From Bog-532 sp963805255 (lineage in GTDB: Bacteria; Actinomycetota; Actinomycetes; Streptosporangiales; Streptosporangiaceae): DNA of 64,000 bases. Each line of letters opens with the position of its first letter. Within the stretch, counting starts at the first letter, position 1. Shown in pieces: positions 6,414-14,546 of the stretch. The notes under the pieces are model-generated. The model saw only the letters and a program-made list of their open reading frames with translations. It ran no database searches and had not been told where the DNA came from. The position numbers and the translations under genes are program-made. Location: NCBI GenBank assembly GCA_963805255.1, contig CAWDTK010000011.1, positions 62,001 to 126,000 on the forward strand, given 5' to 3'.

Positions 6414-8735
6414 TTAAAGGCCGGGTTCGGGGTTGAGCCGGTAGGTGACGGGGCGGGTGTCGCCGGGCATGACGGGTGGTTCGTTGTTGACCTGCTCGAT
6501 GAGCATCGTCAGGGCGCGGGCGACGCGGGGCGCGCGGGGCAGGTCGAGCTGGACGGTTATCGCGTCCGGTGTGTAGGTGATGACGCCGGCCAGGCCGCGG
6601 ATGATGGTCTGGCGGGTGATGGCGCGGTACTCGTCGTCGTCGCGGAGGTAGGCGTTGAGCTGGTTCGATACCCAGTGCTCGGCATTGTGGGCGAGCAGCC
6701 GCAGGACCATCTGCAGGCCGCGGCGGCCCGTGCGCAGCAGCGCTTTCTTCGCGTCGGGGTCGATGTCGGAGGCGGGCAGCTTGGCGGGGATGTCCTTGCG
6801 GGCATCGACGGCGGCGGCCACGGCCTTGCGGGCGCGGGTGATCTTGGACTGGGCGGCGGGGATGGCTGCGTTCTTGGCAGCGGCGGTCAGCGTGGGGCCG
6901 GCGAGCAGCCCGGCTAGGGCGCGCTCGGCGGCGGCCAGCCTCTTCTCCGCTTCGCGGACCGCGGCGCTGGCTTTCTTGCGGGCCGGGTTATCGATGATCT
7001 TGGTGTTGGTCTCGATGCTGGCGATGTAGTCGCAGATCTTGCCGATCCCGTAGTTCTCGGAGGCGTACTTCAGGAAGTTCTCCTCCCGCCACCGGGATTT
7101 CAGCCAGGACAAGATGCCCGCCGGGCACGCCTGCAAGTCCGAGGTCAGGATCTGCAGCACGACCTGGCCGTGCTCGAACAGGGTGATCTGCCGGGCTTCG
7201 CCGTAGTCCTTGATCTGCACTTTCTCATCGGCCCAGGCGATTTCCCGCTGCCGGCCGGCGACGGTGATGGTGGTGATGACCGGCAGCATCGCCGGGACGG
7301 CCAGCGGCGCCCGCCGGTAGGTGACCCAGTGCACGTCCTGCTCGCGGCAGTGCCTGAACACCTGGGGATAGGCGCCGCCGCGGTCGAACCCGAGCATGAT
7401 CTTCGCGCCCGGGCCGGCGGCTTTCTTCAGCTCGGCCAGGGCCAGCGGCAGCGTGGTGCTCAGCCCGGACGGCTCCCCGGTGACGAAGCACACCGCCCGC
7501 CCGTCGTGCGCGGTCACGTGGGTGTCCGCGCGCCCTCGCTCAGCGCGCCCACGCTTGTTGTTCCAGCCCTTGGCGACCGGCTTGGCGCCCGTATACGGGA
7601 CGAAGTGGTCATCGACGTAATAGACACCGGACAGGACCGGGTCCGCGGTGAGCATCGCGGACGCGAACAGCCGCTGCACCGCCACCGGGTCCGCGGCGTC
7701 GGCGATCTGCGCCAGCCGGGGCCGCAGCGCCCGCAGGCCCGGCAAGGTCCCGAGCCCGGCCAGCGGCCCGGCCTCAGCAGCGGTCAGGTGCTTGAACTGC
7801 TCGGTGGTCGCCGCGCCCAGCGCGAAGCACATGCTCACCGCGGCCAGCACCGCCGCGTCTCCCGGCTCCGCCGCCCGCCCGCCGGCCTGGGCCAGCACCG
7901 CGCCGGCGCCGGCCCGGGCGAAGAACCCGTGCAGCAGCATCGCCCCCGCATACCGGGACCGGAACACCCCCTCAGGAACCAGGGGCCACGACGGCAGCCC
8001 GCCAGGGCCGCCCGCCCCAGGCTCCCCGGCCCCCGGTCCTGGCCCTGCCGCAGGCTCAGGCGATGCCGCAGGCTCAGGCGATGCCGCAGGCTCAGGCGAT
8101 GCCGCAGGCTCAGGCGATGCCGCAGGCTCGGGTGATGCCGCAGGCTCAGCTGCGGGCTCTGCCTGAACCCTGGCCGCCGGCCCGGCATCAGCCTCAGCCT
8201 CCGGCTCGGGATCAGCCGCAGGCCCGGTCTCAGCTGGGGTGGCCGGCTTCGGCTCGGTGAACAGGGGTTCCGCGGGCGCCCAGCCGGGCTCGCCGCCGCC
8301 GGCCGCCTGCCCGCGCCGGCCCAGGCGGCGGCTGATCGTGGTGTGCGCCACCCCCAGCTGCCGCCCGATCTGCGCGTCGCTGGCGCCCTGCGCCCGCAGC
8401 TGGCTGGCCTGCGCCCACTGCGCCGGGCTGACCGTCCCGGGCCGGCCCGGCCGCGGCTGCCCGATCAGCGCCGCCGACCCTTCCCGCATCGCCGCGTTAT
8501 GCAGCGTGGAGACGTAGTTCTCCGTCAGCCCCAGCACCGCCGCGACCGTCCGGCCCCTGAACCCCAGCTGCCGCAGCGTCGCCAGCGCGATGTTCCGCAT
8601 CGCGGTATCAGCGGCGTCGTACTCGAACAGGACCACCGGCCCGGCCGAGATCACGCACCGGCCCCCCGAGGTGAGCATCCGAAGGTCCCGTGCCTCTGGC
8701 ATGCCTTCCAGGATCGCCGCAACCGCTGCTGACAT
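6414..8735 (-). CDS. Large DDE transposase with helix-turn-helix N-terminus
   Basis: A 773-residue protein. Residues 50-140 hold two helix-turn-helix segments (LRQLGFRGRTVAAVLGLTENYVS and GASDAQIGRQLGVAHTTISRRLG). A low-complexity linker of EPAASP hexapeptides, encoded by 18-bp tandem repeats at 8047-8151, leads to a DDE-like core: VYYVDDHFVPYTGAKP, KIMLGFDRGGAYPQVF, and LKSRWREENFLKYASENYGIGK. A coiled coil follows (AVREAEKRLAAAERALAGLL). The ATG at 8735 lacks a clear Shine-Dalgarno; ATG 8702 is an alternative. Function is assigned from the element structure plus these motifs. Confidence 0.8.
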   Translation of the reverse strand: MSAAVAAILEGMPEARDLRMLTSGGRCVISAGPVVLFEYDAADTAMRNIALATLRQLGFRGRTVAAVLGLTENYVSTLHNAAMREGSAALIGQPRPGRPGTVSPAQWAQASQLRAQGASDAQIGRQLGVAHTTISRRLGRRGQAAGGGEPGWAPAEPLFTEPKPATPAETGPAADPEPEAEADAGPAARVQAEPAAEPAASPEPAASPEPAASPEPAASPEPAASPEPAAGPGPGAGEPGAGGPGGLPSWPLVPEGVFRSRYAGAMLLHGFFARAGAGAVLAQAGGRAAEPGDAAVLAAVSMCFALGAATTEQFKHLTAAEAGPLAGLGTLPGLRALRPRLAQIADAADPVAVQRLFASAMLTADPVLSGVYYVDDHFVPYTGAKPVAKGWNNKRGRAERGRADTHVTAHDGRAVCFVTGEPSGLSTTLPLALAELKKAAGPGAKIMLGFDRGGAYPQVFRHCREQDVHWVTYRRAPLAVPAMLPVITTITVAGRQREIAWADEKVQIKDYGEARQITLFEHGQVVLQILTSDLQACPAGILSWLKSRWREENFLKYASENYGIGKICDYIASIETNTKIIDNPARKKASAAVREAEKRLAAAERALAGLLAGPTLTAAAKNAAIPAAQSKITRARKAVAAAVDARKDIPAKLPASDIDPDAKKALLRTGRRGLQMVLRLLAHNAEHWVSNQLNAYLRDDDEYRAITRQTIIRGLAGVITYTPDAITVQLDLPRAPRVARALTMLIEQVNNEPPVMPGDTRPVTYRLNPEPGL
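8047..8151. repeat. 18-bp coding tandem repeat inside the transposase
   Basis: Five full copies and a partial sixth of an 18-bp unit, GCCGCAGGCTCAGGCGAT on the plus strand, at 8047, 8065, 8083, 8101 and 8119; the fifth copy has substitutions. It encodes the EPAASP linker between the DNA-binding and catalytic halves of the transposase. Copy number should vary between element copies. Confidence 0.9.
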
Positions 8736-9115
8736 GCCACTATACTACCAAAGCTTTAAGAATTACGCACAGACGATCGCGGATAAAACCGCACGTCACG
8801 GACTACACGTTTCGCCGTTGCCGGAGATCTGGGACCGGGAAGCCAACTGGCTGCCCTGTCCCCCCAGCGGCCCCTTCAACATGACCGCCCGCGTCTACCA
8901 GCCCCAGCAGGCGATGCTCGACGGGCGCACACCGAGAACAACCTCGTAGTGCAGGCCGGCACCTATCAGATGCCGCCGATCCAGAAAACGAGCCAGTACG
9001 GCACGTGTTACCTGCTAACCGGAACAATGGATTGACAATGATGCCTGAGCTGTCGTAGCGAGACCGCGAGTACGGCCCTAACCGACCTGTGATGGACTCG
9101 CCCAGATTTGCGGTT

Positions 9116-9271
9116 TCAGGTGACGATCAGGTAGATGCTGTTGGCGATGAGCCAGAAACCGAGGATCAATCTGCCCAAGATGATCACCAGGTCGGTGCGG
9201 GTTTTCATCCAGGTCCTGAACCTGGCCAGGAACGCTTCGCTCTGCCTGGGCAGGCATTCACCGACGGCCCG
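9116..9271 (-). pseudogene. C-terminal remnant of a small membrane protein
   Basis: A reading frame between a stop at 9272-9274 and a stop at 9116-9118. It encodes FLARFRTWMKTRTDLVIILG followed by a hydrophobic helix (LILGFWLIANSIYLIV). This looks like the last transmembrane segment of a longer membrane protein, perhaps of the GAP/Sap (LysE-like) type, but the match is by pattern only. There is no plausible start except an internal ATG giving 23 residues. Probably debris from the rearranged region. Confidence 0.35.
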
Positions 9272-9291
9272 CTAGCATGCGCATCCGGGCT

Positions 9292-10764
9292 TCAGACACC
9301 CTCGACGGCTTCCAGCCGCCCGGACCGGACGGCGGTCACGAATTCCTGGTAGTCGCGTTCGTTCTGGTCGGCGTAGCGCTGGCAGAACTCGGTGATCGAA
9401 CGATCGAATGCGTCGCTGCCGCCGAGGTACTCGGCGATCGCGACCGGGTCGCCGGACCGGGCGTGCGCCCGCGCCAGTGTCCAGCCGCAGGTGCGGGCGT
9501 AGAAGGTGAGCCCGAGCGGTGTCATCAGCTCGACCAGCACTGAGCCTTTCATGTCGCGGAGCTGGCGCCAGTAGAAGTGGCGGTTCACGTCCACCCCCTT
9601 GGTCCAGCCCAGGTAGATGTCGCTGGCGGCTTGCATCATCCGCTGTCCCTGCACCACCCGCTCGCCGTGCTGCTCATAGCGGCTCTTGCCCAGATGCTCT
9701 TCCAGCACTGAGGCCGTGGCCTCCTTGATCTGCAGGAAGAGTGGGTCCTGAGCGTCGCGTCCTTGCAGCAGGACGATGAACGCCCGGGTGCCGACGCTGC
9801 CCACGCCGACGACCTTACGGGCCGCGTCCACGAACTCGAACCGCTCCAGCAGGTGGCGCCGGTCATCTTGCAGGGTGGCCCGGTAGGCGCGGAACTGGTC
9901 GTGGATCGCCGGCACGACCTCGTCCGGGGACATGCCGTAGGTCGCGGCCAGGTCGCGGGCCGGCACGATGACCGGCGGCGCGCTGACGATCCGGTACTGC
10001 CCGTCGGCTACTTCACAGAGCTTCGACAGCGCCTGCAGGCTGTCGCGCGTGTGCGCCTTGGCGGCGTTCTTCTCCGCCCGCTTTTCCGCCAGCTTGGCCA
10101 GCTTTGCCTGCTCCTTCTCGTCCTTCTTCCCCTTCTTCGCCCCCTTGGCTTCCTTCTTCGTTTCGGCCACCGTGCTGCGGATCGAGGCCATCAGCTCGTC
10201 CTCATCGAGGTGGGCGTACCAGATGTCCATCGTGCCCATCTGCGCGAAATCGGCCATGGCCTCCCGGTAGGCCGTTACCGACGCCTGCGTCGCCGCGCGC
10301 GCGTCGGCCTTGGAGAATCCGTTGTTGCGGGCCGCGATCGTAAAACTCGCCGCCATCCGCTTCACGTCGTACTCAAACGGCCCCGGCAGCGTCTCATCGA
10401 AGTCGTTCAGGTCGAACATCAGACGCCGTTCCGGCGAGGCGAACACGCCGAAATTCGACAGGTGGGCGTCGCCGCACAGCTGGGCGTCCAGGCCCGCCAC
10501 CGGCGTGTCCTTCAGGTCCGCGGCCATGATCTTGGCCGCGCCCCGGTAGAAGGTGAACGGCGAGACCATCATCCGCCCGTGCCGGACCGGCACCAGATCC
10601 GGCTCCCGGGTGAGGTTCTGCGCCTCCAGCAGGGCAACCGGGTCAGGCCGATCCGCGGCTGGGCGCCACCCCATATGACTCGACGGCGGCGTCCGCTCGC
10701 GGGTCTGCTTGCCAGCAGCCCTGCGCTCATCGATGCTCGGATGCGAGACCACCTGTACCGCCAT
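9292..10764 (-). CDS. DUF2252 family protein
   Basis: A 490-residue protein of the DUF2252 family, whose biochemical role is unknown to me; the family has a remote kinase-like pattern. Visible family motifs are SPFTFYRGAAKIMAADL, LCGDAHLSNFGVFASPERR, FDLNDFDETLPGPFEYDVKR, GVGSVGTRAF and FYWRQLRDMKGS. A Lys/Glu-rich insertion (about residues 205-245, KKEAKGAKKGKKDEKEQAKL) is probably a coiled coil or flexible loop. The ATG at 10764 is preferred over the GTG nine bases upstream because GGGAGG lies 8 nt before it. It stands alone, with about 600 bp of non-coding DNA upstream. Confidence 0.9.
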   Translation of the reverse strand: MAVQVVSHPSIDERRAAGKQTRERTPPSSHMGWRPAADRPDPVALLEAQNLTREPDLVPVRHGRMMVSPFTFYRGAAKIMAADLKDTPVAGLDAQLCGDAHLSNFGVFASPERRLMFDLNDFDETLPGPFEYDVKRMAASFTIAARNNGFSKADARAATQASVTAYREAMADFAQMGTMDIWYAHLDEDELMASIRSTVAETKKEAKGAKKGKKDEKEQAKLAKLAEKRAEKNAAKAHTRDSLQALSKLCEVADGQYRIVSAPPVIVPARDLAATYGMSPDEVVPAIHDQFRAYRATLQDDRRHLLERFEFVDAARKVVGVGSVGTRAFIVLLQGRDAQDPLFLQIKEATASVLEEHLGKSRYEQHGERVVQGQRMMQAASDIYLGWTKGVDVNRHFYWRQLRDMKGSVLVELMTPLGLTFYARTCGWTLARAHARSGDPVAIAEYLGGSDAFDRSITEFCQRYADQNERDYQEFVTAVRSGRLEAVEGV

Positions 10765-11372
10765 CCGGCTCACCTCCCGTTCCGATCGGGCCAGCCGGCC
10801 CGGGTGTCAGGCCCTCAGCGCCGGACCTGCCCAGGCCAGGCGGTAAACGGCCAGCCGGGATATTTCCGCTGGCTCTCCAGCTCCTACTGACTTATATCTT
10901 GCGACACCGCGGCCCAATAGGCATCACCCAGCCAGGATGATTGCCGCCGCCTCACGTCGCCTCGGTGCAGGAAAGGCTCCGCCACGCGCGGCCGGGGACG
11001 AGTGATGGCAGTGTCCGTCCCAGCCGGGCGGCGTTTTCCCCGGGATGGGGAGCGAACCGGGAAAACTCGGTGTCACTGCTGTTCCCCCTTCGTTGCGGGC
11101 TCGGGTCACAGTTCTGTGGTCCACTCGATTACCAGGCGTCGGCTTGGGTTGGCTGTTTGCCATTTGGAGTGGCACGCCCCCCCCGGAACCCCCCGCCGCG
11201 CTTCGCGTCCGCGCGGTGGTTCTTCGCCGAGACACCGGCGGCTCACCGGGCCAGCGGGCCGGTTCGCTGGGGCCGGGTACGAACGCCTCGCCGTAACCCG
11301 CGCGGGTGCTCGCCGTGCAGCGGCCGCTCGCCCGGGCCGGTGGCCCGGACTCGCTGGGTTCCCCCCGGGGTA
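10765..11372. other. Non-coding region between DUF2252 and whiA
   Basis: No convincing gene is seen on either strand. The left part holds the likely DUF2252 promoter (AT-rich stretch near 10890). The right part, 11177-11302, is one copy of a GC-rich dispersed repeat also found downstream of yvcK. It may mark the edge of the inserted segment that separates whiA from gap. Confidence 0.6.
11177..11302. repeat. Dispersed intergenic repeat, copy A
   Basis: It shares with 12391-12533, in the same order and orientation, the blocks CCCCCCGGAACC, CCGCCGCGCTTCGCG, the CTCGCCG/ACACCG segment, GGCTCACC, GGTTCGCTGGG and CCGTAACCCGC. A small hairpin-like G/C core begins it. It looks like an intergenic repeat family of this genome. 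Confidence 0.6.
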
Positions 11373-12353
11373 TCACGGCATGAGCATGTCGACGGTGAGG
11401 CTCGCCTCCGTGCTGGGCAGGCCCAGCTCGCCGGCCCGGCGGTCGGCCATGGCCAGCAGACGGCGGATCCGCCCGGCGATCGCGTCCTTGGTCAGCGGCG
11501 GGTCGGCCAGCTGGCCCAGTTCCTCCAGGCTGGCCTGCCGGTTCGCGATCCGCAGCTTCCCGGCCATGGTCAGGTGCTCCGGCGCATCGTCACCGAGGAT
11601 CTCCAGGGCCCGCTCGACCCGGGCGCCCGCCGCGACCGCGGCACGCGCGCTGCGCCGCAGGTTGGCGTCGTCGAAGTTGGCGAGCCGGTTCGCCGTGGCC
11701 CGCACCTCCCGGCGCATCCGCCGCTCCTCCCAGGCCAGCACGCTGTCGTGCGCACCGAGCCGGGTGAGCATGGCGCTGATCGCGTCGCCGTCCCTGATCA
11801 CCACGCGGTCGACCCCGCGCACTTCCCGCGCCTTGGCACCGATCTTCAGCCGCCGGGCCGCGCCCACCAGGGCGAGGGCCGCCTCCGATCCCGGGCAGGT
11901 CACTTCGAGCGCCATCGACCGGCCGGGCTCGGTGAGTGACCCGTGGGCCAGGAAGGCGCCCCGCCACGCGGCCTCGCAGTCGCAGGTCGTGCCGGAGACG
12001 ATCTGGCGCGGCAGCCCGCGCACCGGGCGCCCGTAGTTGTCCACCAGGCCGGTCTGGCGGGCGAGGTTGTCGCCGCCCTTGAGCACGCGGACGACGTAGC
12101 GGTTGCCCTTACGCAGCCCGCTCGGCGCCAGCACCAGCAGCTCGGACGCGTGCCCGAACACCTCACCGATGCCGGCCCGCAGCCGCCGGGCGACCGACCC
12201 GGTGTCAAGCTCCGCCTCGATCACGATGTGCCCCGCGGCCAGGTGCAGCCCGCCCGCGAACCTCAGCATCGCGGACACCTCGGCCTTGCGGCAGCACGGC
12301 TTGACCACGGTCACCCGGCTGAGCTCGTCCTTCACCACGCCAGTCATCGCCAT
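11373..12353 (-). CDS. whiA: Sporulation regulator WhiA
   Basis: A 326-residue WhiA, the LAGLIDADG-derived transcription factor which with WhiB starts sporulation septation in streptomycetes. The N-terminal homing-endonuclease-like domain begins MTGVVKDELSRV and carries CCRKAEVSAMLRFAG. The C-terminal helix-turn-helix is LADPPLTKDAIAGRIRRLLA, ending near the C-terminus. The ATG at 12353 has AGGAGG six bases upstream. It is the last gene of uvrC-rapZ-yvcK-whiA. The reading frame stays open upstream through the intergenic repeat into the end of yvcK, so the genuine start rests on the Shine-Dalgarno and family length. Confidence 0.96.
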   Translation of the reverse strand: MAMTGVVKDELSRVTVVKPCCRKAEVSAMLRFAGGLHLAAGHIVIEAELDTGSVARRLRAGIGEVFGHASELLVLAPSGLRKGNRYVVRVLKGGDNLARQTGLVDNYGRPVRGLPRQIVSGTTCDCEAAWRGAFLAHGSLTEPGRSMALEVTCPGSEAALALVGAARRLKIGAKAREVRGVDRVVIRDGDAISAMLTRLGAHDSVLAWEERRMRREVRATANRLANFDDANLRRSARAAVAAGARVERALEILGDDAPEHLTMAGKLRIANRQASLEELGQLADPPLTKDAIAGRIRRLLAMADRRAGELGLPSTEASLTVDMLMP

Positions 12354-12390
12354 CCGCGTCCTCCTGTGCTGTGCCGTGCTGTGCTGTGCA

Positions 12391-12533
12391 AACCCGGGGG
12401 GGCGACCCCCCGGAACCCGCCGCCGCGCTTCGCGCCCCGCCGCGGTACTCGCCGTAACACCGCCGCTCACCAGGCCGAAGGCCCGGTTCGCTGGGCGGCC
12501 GGACCTACGGTCCGCCCCTGTCCGTAACCCGCC
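12391..12533. repeat. Dispersed intergenic repeat, copy B
   Basis: It lies between the end of yvcK and whiA. It begins with a G-run/C-run inverted repeat (GGGGGGGCGACCCCCC at 12396-12411) and then shares several blocks with copy A at 11177-11302. The same core occurs in opposite orientation near 24431-24464. The homopolymers here are prone to base-calling error. Confidence 0.6.
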
Positions 12534-13621
12534 GAAGATATCGGCATACGCCCTCGCTAGCCGAAGCGGATCATGCCGGGGGGTTCCGTCGGCCACGGCC
12601 ACGTCCGCGAGGACGAGCCGGGCACCCAGCAGAGCGGCGGCCTTCTCCAGGTCCGCCGCCGCGCCGCACGCGGTTTCCGCCGCTGCGGTCTTCCCCGTTG
12701 CGATCCCCGCAACGCCTGCCCAGGCTTCCCGCCCAGCCGCCTCAGCGATCTGCCGGCGCGCCGCCGAGCTGTCCGCGAGCACCACATCGAACGCCAGTCC
12801 CGGCGAATGTCCCGCCAGGACCTCCAGGTGCTTGTTCGGGAAAAACCGCCTGTCTCACCCGGCTGCGGCGCCAGGTTCAGCGCCACCAGGCGGTGCGCCG
12901 GGGTCCCCCGCAGCGCCGAGGCCAGCTCTGGCACCAGCAAATGCGGTAGCACGCTAGTGAACCACGACCCCGGGCCGAACACCACCCAGTCGGCCTCCAT
13001 GATCGCGGTGACCGCGGCCGGAACGGCCGGCGGATCGTCTGGCAACAGCGAAATGGACCGGACCCGGCCGGGGGTGGACGCGCACGCGTCCTGGCCGCGG
13101 ACCCAGGAGATCTCGTCCGGGCACGCCGGGTCGGCCCCCTCCACCTCGGCCACGATGTCCAGCGGAACCGAGGCCATCGGCAGTACCCGGCCGCGGGTGC
13201 CCAGCAGCCGGCCCACCCAGTCCAGGCCCTCGACCGTGTCCCCGAGCAGTTCCCACAGCGCGACGATCAGCAGGTTGCCCACCGCGTGACCGGAAAGCTC
13301 GCCGTCGCCGCCGAATCGGAGCTGAACGACCCGGCTCCACGTCGTCCCCCAGTCGTCGTCGCCGCACAGCGCGGCCAGCGCCATCCGCAGGTCACCGGGC
13401 GGGAGCACGCCGTACTGGCGCCGCAGCCGGCCGCTCGACCCGCCGTCGTCGGCCACGGTCACGATGGCGGTGAGGTCACCGCTGACCCGCCGCAGCGCGG
13501 ACAGCGACGCGGCCAGCCCATGGCCGCCCCCCAGCGCCACCACTTTGGGCGCCCCCACGGGCGCGGTCACTCGGGACGCCGTCACCAGGGCCACCTCGTG
13601 CCCGCGTGAGCCCTCATTCAC
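12531..13621 (-). pseudogene. yvcK: YvcK/CofD-like protein (gluconeogenesis factor), frameshifted
   Basis: YvcK-type protein that binds UDP-sugars and is needed for growth on gluconeogenic carbon in Bacillus. The N-terminal part is typical: KVVALGGGHGLAASLSALR, TAIVTVADDGGSSGRLR, GVLPPGDLRMALAAL, and VFGPGSWFTSVLPHLLV, up to LNLAPQPGETGGF. The frame then breaks in GGGAAAAA at 12838-12845. Adding one C gives GETGGFSPNKHLEVLAGHSPGL and continues in the second frame through VVLADSSAARRQIAEA to ARAYADIFG. The GTG start at 13621 overlaps the rapZ stop by 8 bp. No stop codon follows in the restored frame before whiA. A genuine lesion and a homopolymer sequencing error are both possible. Confidence 0.88.
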
Positions 13622-14546
13622 GCCCGAGGTCCCGGTGGGTGACCTGGACGTCGGACCCCTCCTCGCCCAGTAGCGCCGCAAGATACTCCGCGATGGCCAC
13701 GCTGCGGTGCTTGCCTCCCGTGCACCCGACCGCCAGGGTCACAAAGTGCTTGCCCTCGCGCTCATCGCCGGCCAGCAGCACCTGCAGCGCCTCGAAGTAG
13801 GCCTCGAGGAACTCCTGCGCGCCCGGCCGGCTCAGCACGTAGTCCCGGACCGGCGTATCCAGGCCGGTCATCGGGGCCAGCTCCGGGATCCAGTGCGGGT
13901 TCGGCAGGAACCGGCAGTCCACCACGAGGTCCGCGTCCACCGGGAGCCCGTATTTGTAGCCGAACGACACGACGCTGACCCGTGGCCCCCTGGCCGAAAG
14001 CCCGCCGAAGAAATCGCGCATCCGCCCGCGCAGTTCGTGCACGTTGAGCCGGGAGGTGTCGAGGACCAGGTTGGCCTCGCCGCGTACCTCGCGCAGCAGG
14101 TCCCGCTCCGCGGCGATGCCGTCCACCACCCGCCCGCTGGCCTGCAGCGGATGCGGACGGCGCACGCTGTCGAACCGGCGGACCAGGGTCTCATCGGCGG
14201 CTTCCAGGAACACGATGCGCGGGGCCACGCCGCGCGCGCCGAGGCCGTCGATGGCGGACTTCAGGTCCGTGGTGAACGCGCGGCTGCGCACGTCGACCAC
14301 GGCGGCGATCTTCGGCACCGCGCCGTTGGACCGCTCGGCCAGGTCGACCATCGTAGGCAGCAGCCCCGGCGGGAGGTTGTCCACCACGAACCAGCCGAGG
14401 TCCTCCAGCGACTTGGCGGCCGTGCTGCGCCCCGCGCCGGACATGCCGGTGACGACGACGATGTCCGGCGCGAACGGCTCGTCCGGGCCGATGGCCGCGA
14501 CCGCGGCCCCGGCATGCTCGGGTACCGGCTCCCGTACCGGATTCAT
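13614..14546 (-). CDS. rapZ: RapZ/YvcJ family nucleotide-binding protein
   Basis: A 310-residue P-loop protein of the RapZ family: RNase adapter in E. coli, GTPase/ATPase YvcJ in Bacillus. The Walker A is VVTGMSGAGRSTAAKSLEDLG (about residues 30-45), with VVDNLPPGLL just after it. A Walker B-like IVFLEAADETLVRRF and the C-terminal GCTGGKHRSVAIAEYLA complete the pattern. The ATG at 14546 overlaps the uvrC stop as TGATG and has GGGGAGG upstream. It belongs to the conserved uvrC-rapZ-yvcK-whiA operon; its target RNA in actinomycetes is unknown. Confidence 0.95.
   Translation of the reverse strand: MNPVREPVPEHAGAAVAAIGPDEPFAPDIVVVTGMSGAGRSTAAKSLEDLGWFVVDNLPPGLLPTMVDLAERSNGAVPKIAAVVDVRSRAFTTDLKSAIDGLGARGVAPRIVFLEAADETLVRRFDSVRRPHPLQASGRVVDGIAAERDLLREVRGEANLVLDTSRLNVHELRGRMRDFFGGLSARGPRVSVVSFGYKYGLPVDADLVVDCRFLPNPHWIPELAPMTGLDTPVRDYVLSRPGAQEFLEAYFEALQVLLAGDEREGKHFVTLAVGCTGGKHRSVAIAEYLAALLGEEGSDVQVTHRDLGRE

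Larger units (their letters stand above)
6383..8831 (-). mobile_element. 2,449-bp insertion sequence with 14-bp terminal repeats
   Basis: The ends are perfect 14-bp inverted repeats CAGATCTCCGGCAA (6383-6396 and the complement at 8818-8831), flanked by a 5-bp target duplication GGACC at 6378-6382 and 8832-8836. It carries a single long transposase gene on the minus strand and nothing else. The target is a DUF1214 gene, which is restored in frame on removal. The family is not certain: the 773-residue transposase is longer than those of IS4, IS1380 or IS1634. Confidence 0.88.
6101..8949 (+). pseudogene. DUF1254/DUF1214-family protein, C-terminal half, interrupted by an insertion sequence
   Basis: The first fragment (6101-6382) reads SLGALWAEDAVYPSAFVDG and continues through SGVWSISAYRKNFYVHNPIERYG to YIQAQSPGPD. 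The second (8837-8949) reads REANWLPCPPSGPFNMTARVYQP to the stop. Both match the C-terminal DUF1214 domain of secreted or periplasmic DUF1254/DUF1214 proteins. Excising the element and one 5-bp copy (2,454 bp, a multiple of three) rejoins SPGPD-REANWLP exactly as in the family. The N-terminal DUF1254 part is missing: the coding sequence begins abruptly at the IS3 border, so the gene was truncated there and then split. Confidence 0.85.

Noticed and set aside
12531..12785. A 470-codon frame fusing YvcK's tail to WhiA as one protein
   Set aside because: WhiA has its own AGGAGG-ATG at 12353 and normal length; the open frame between is repeat DNA.
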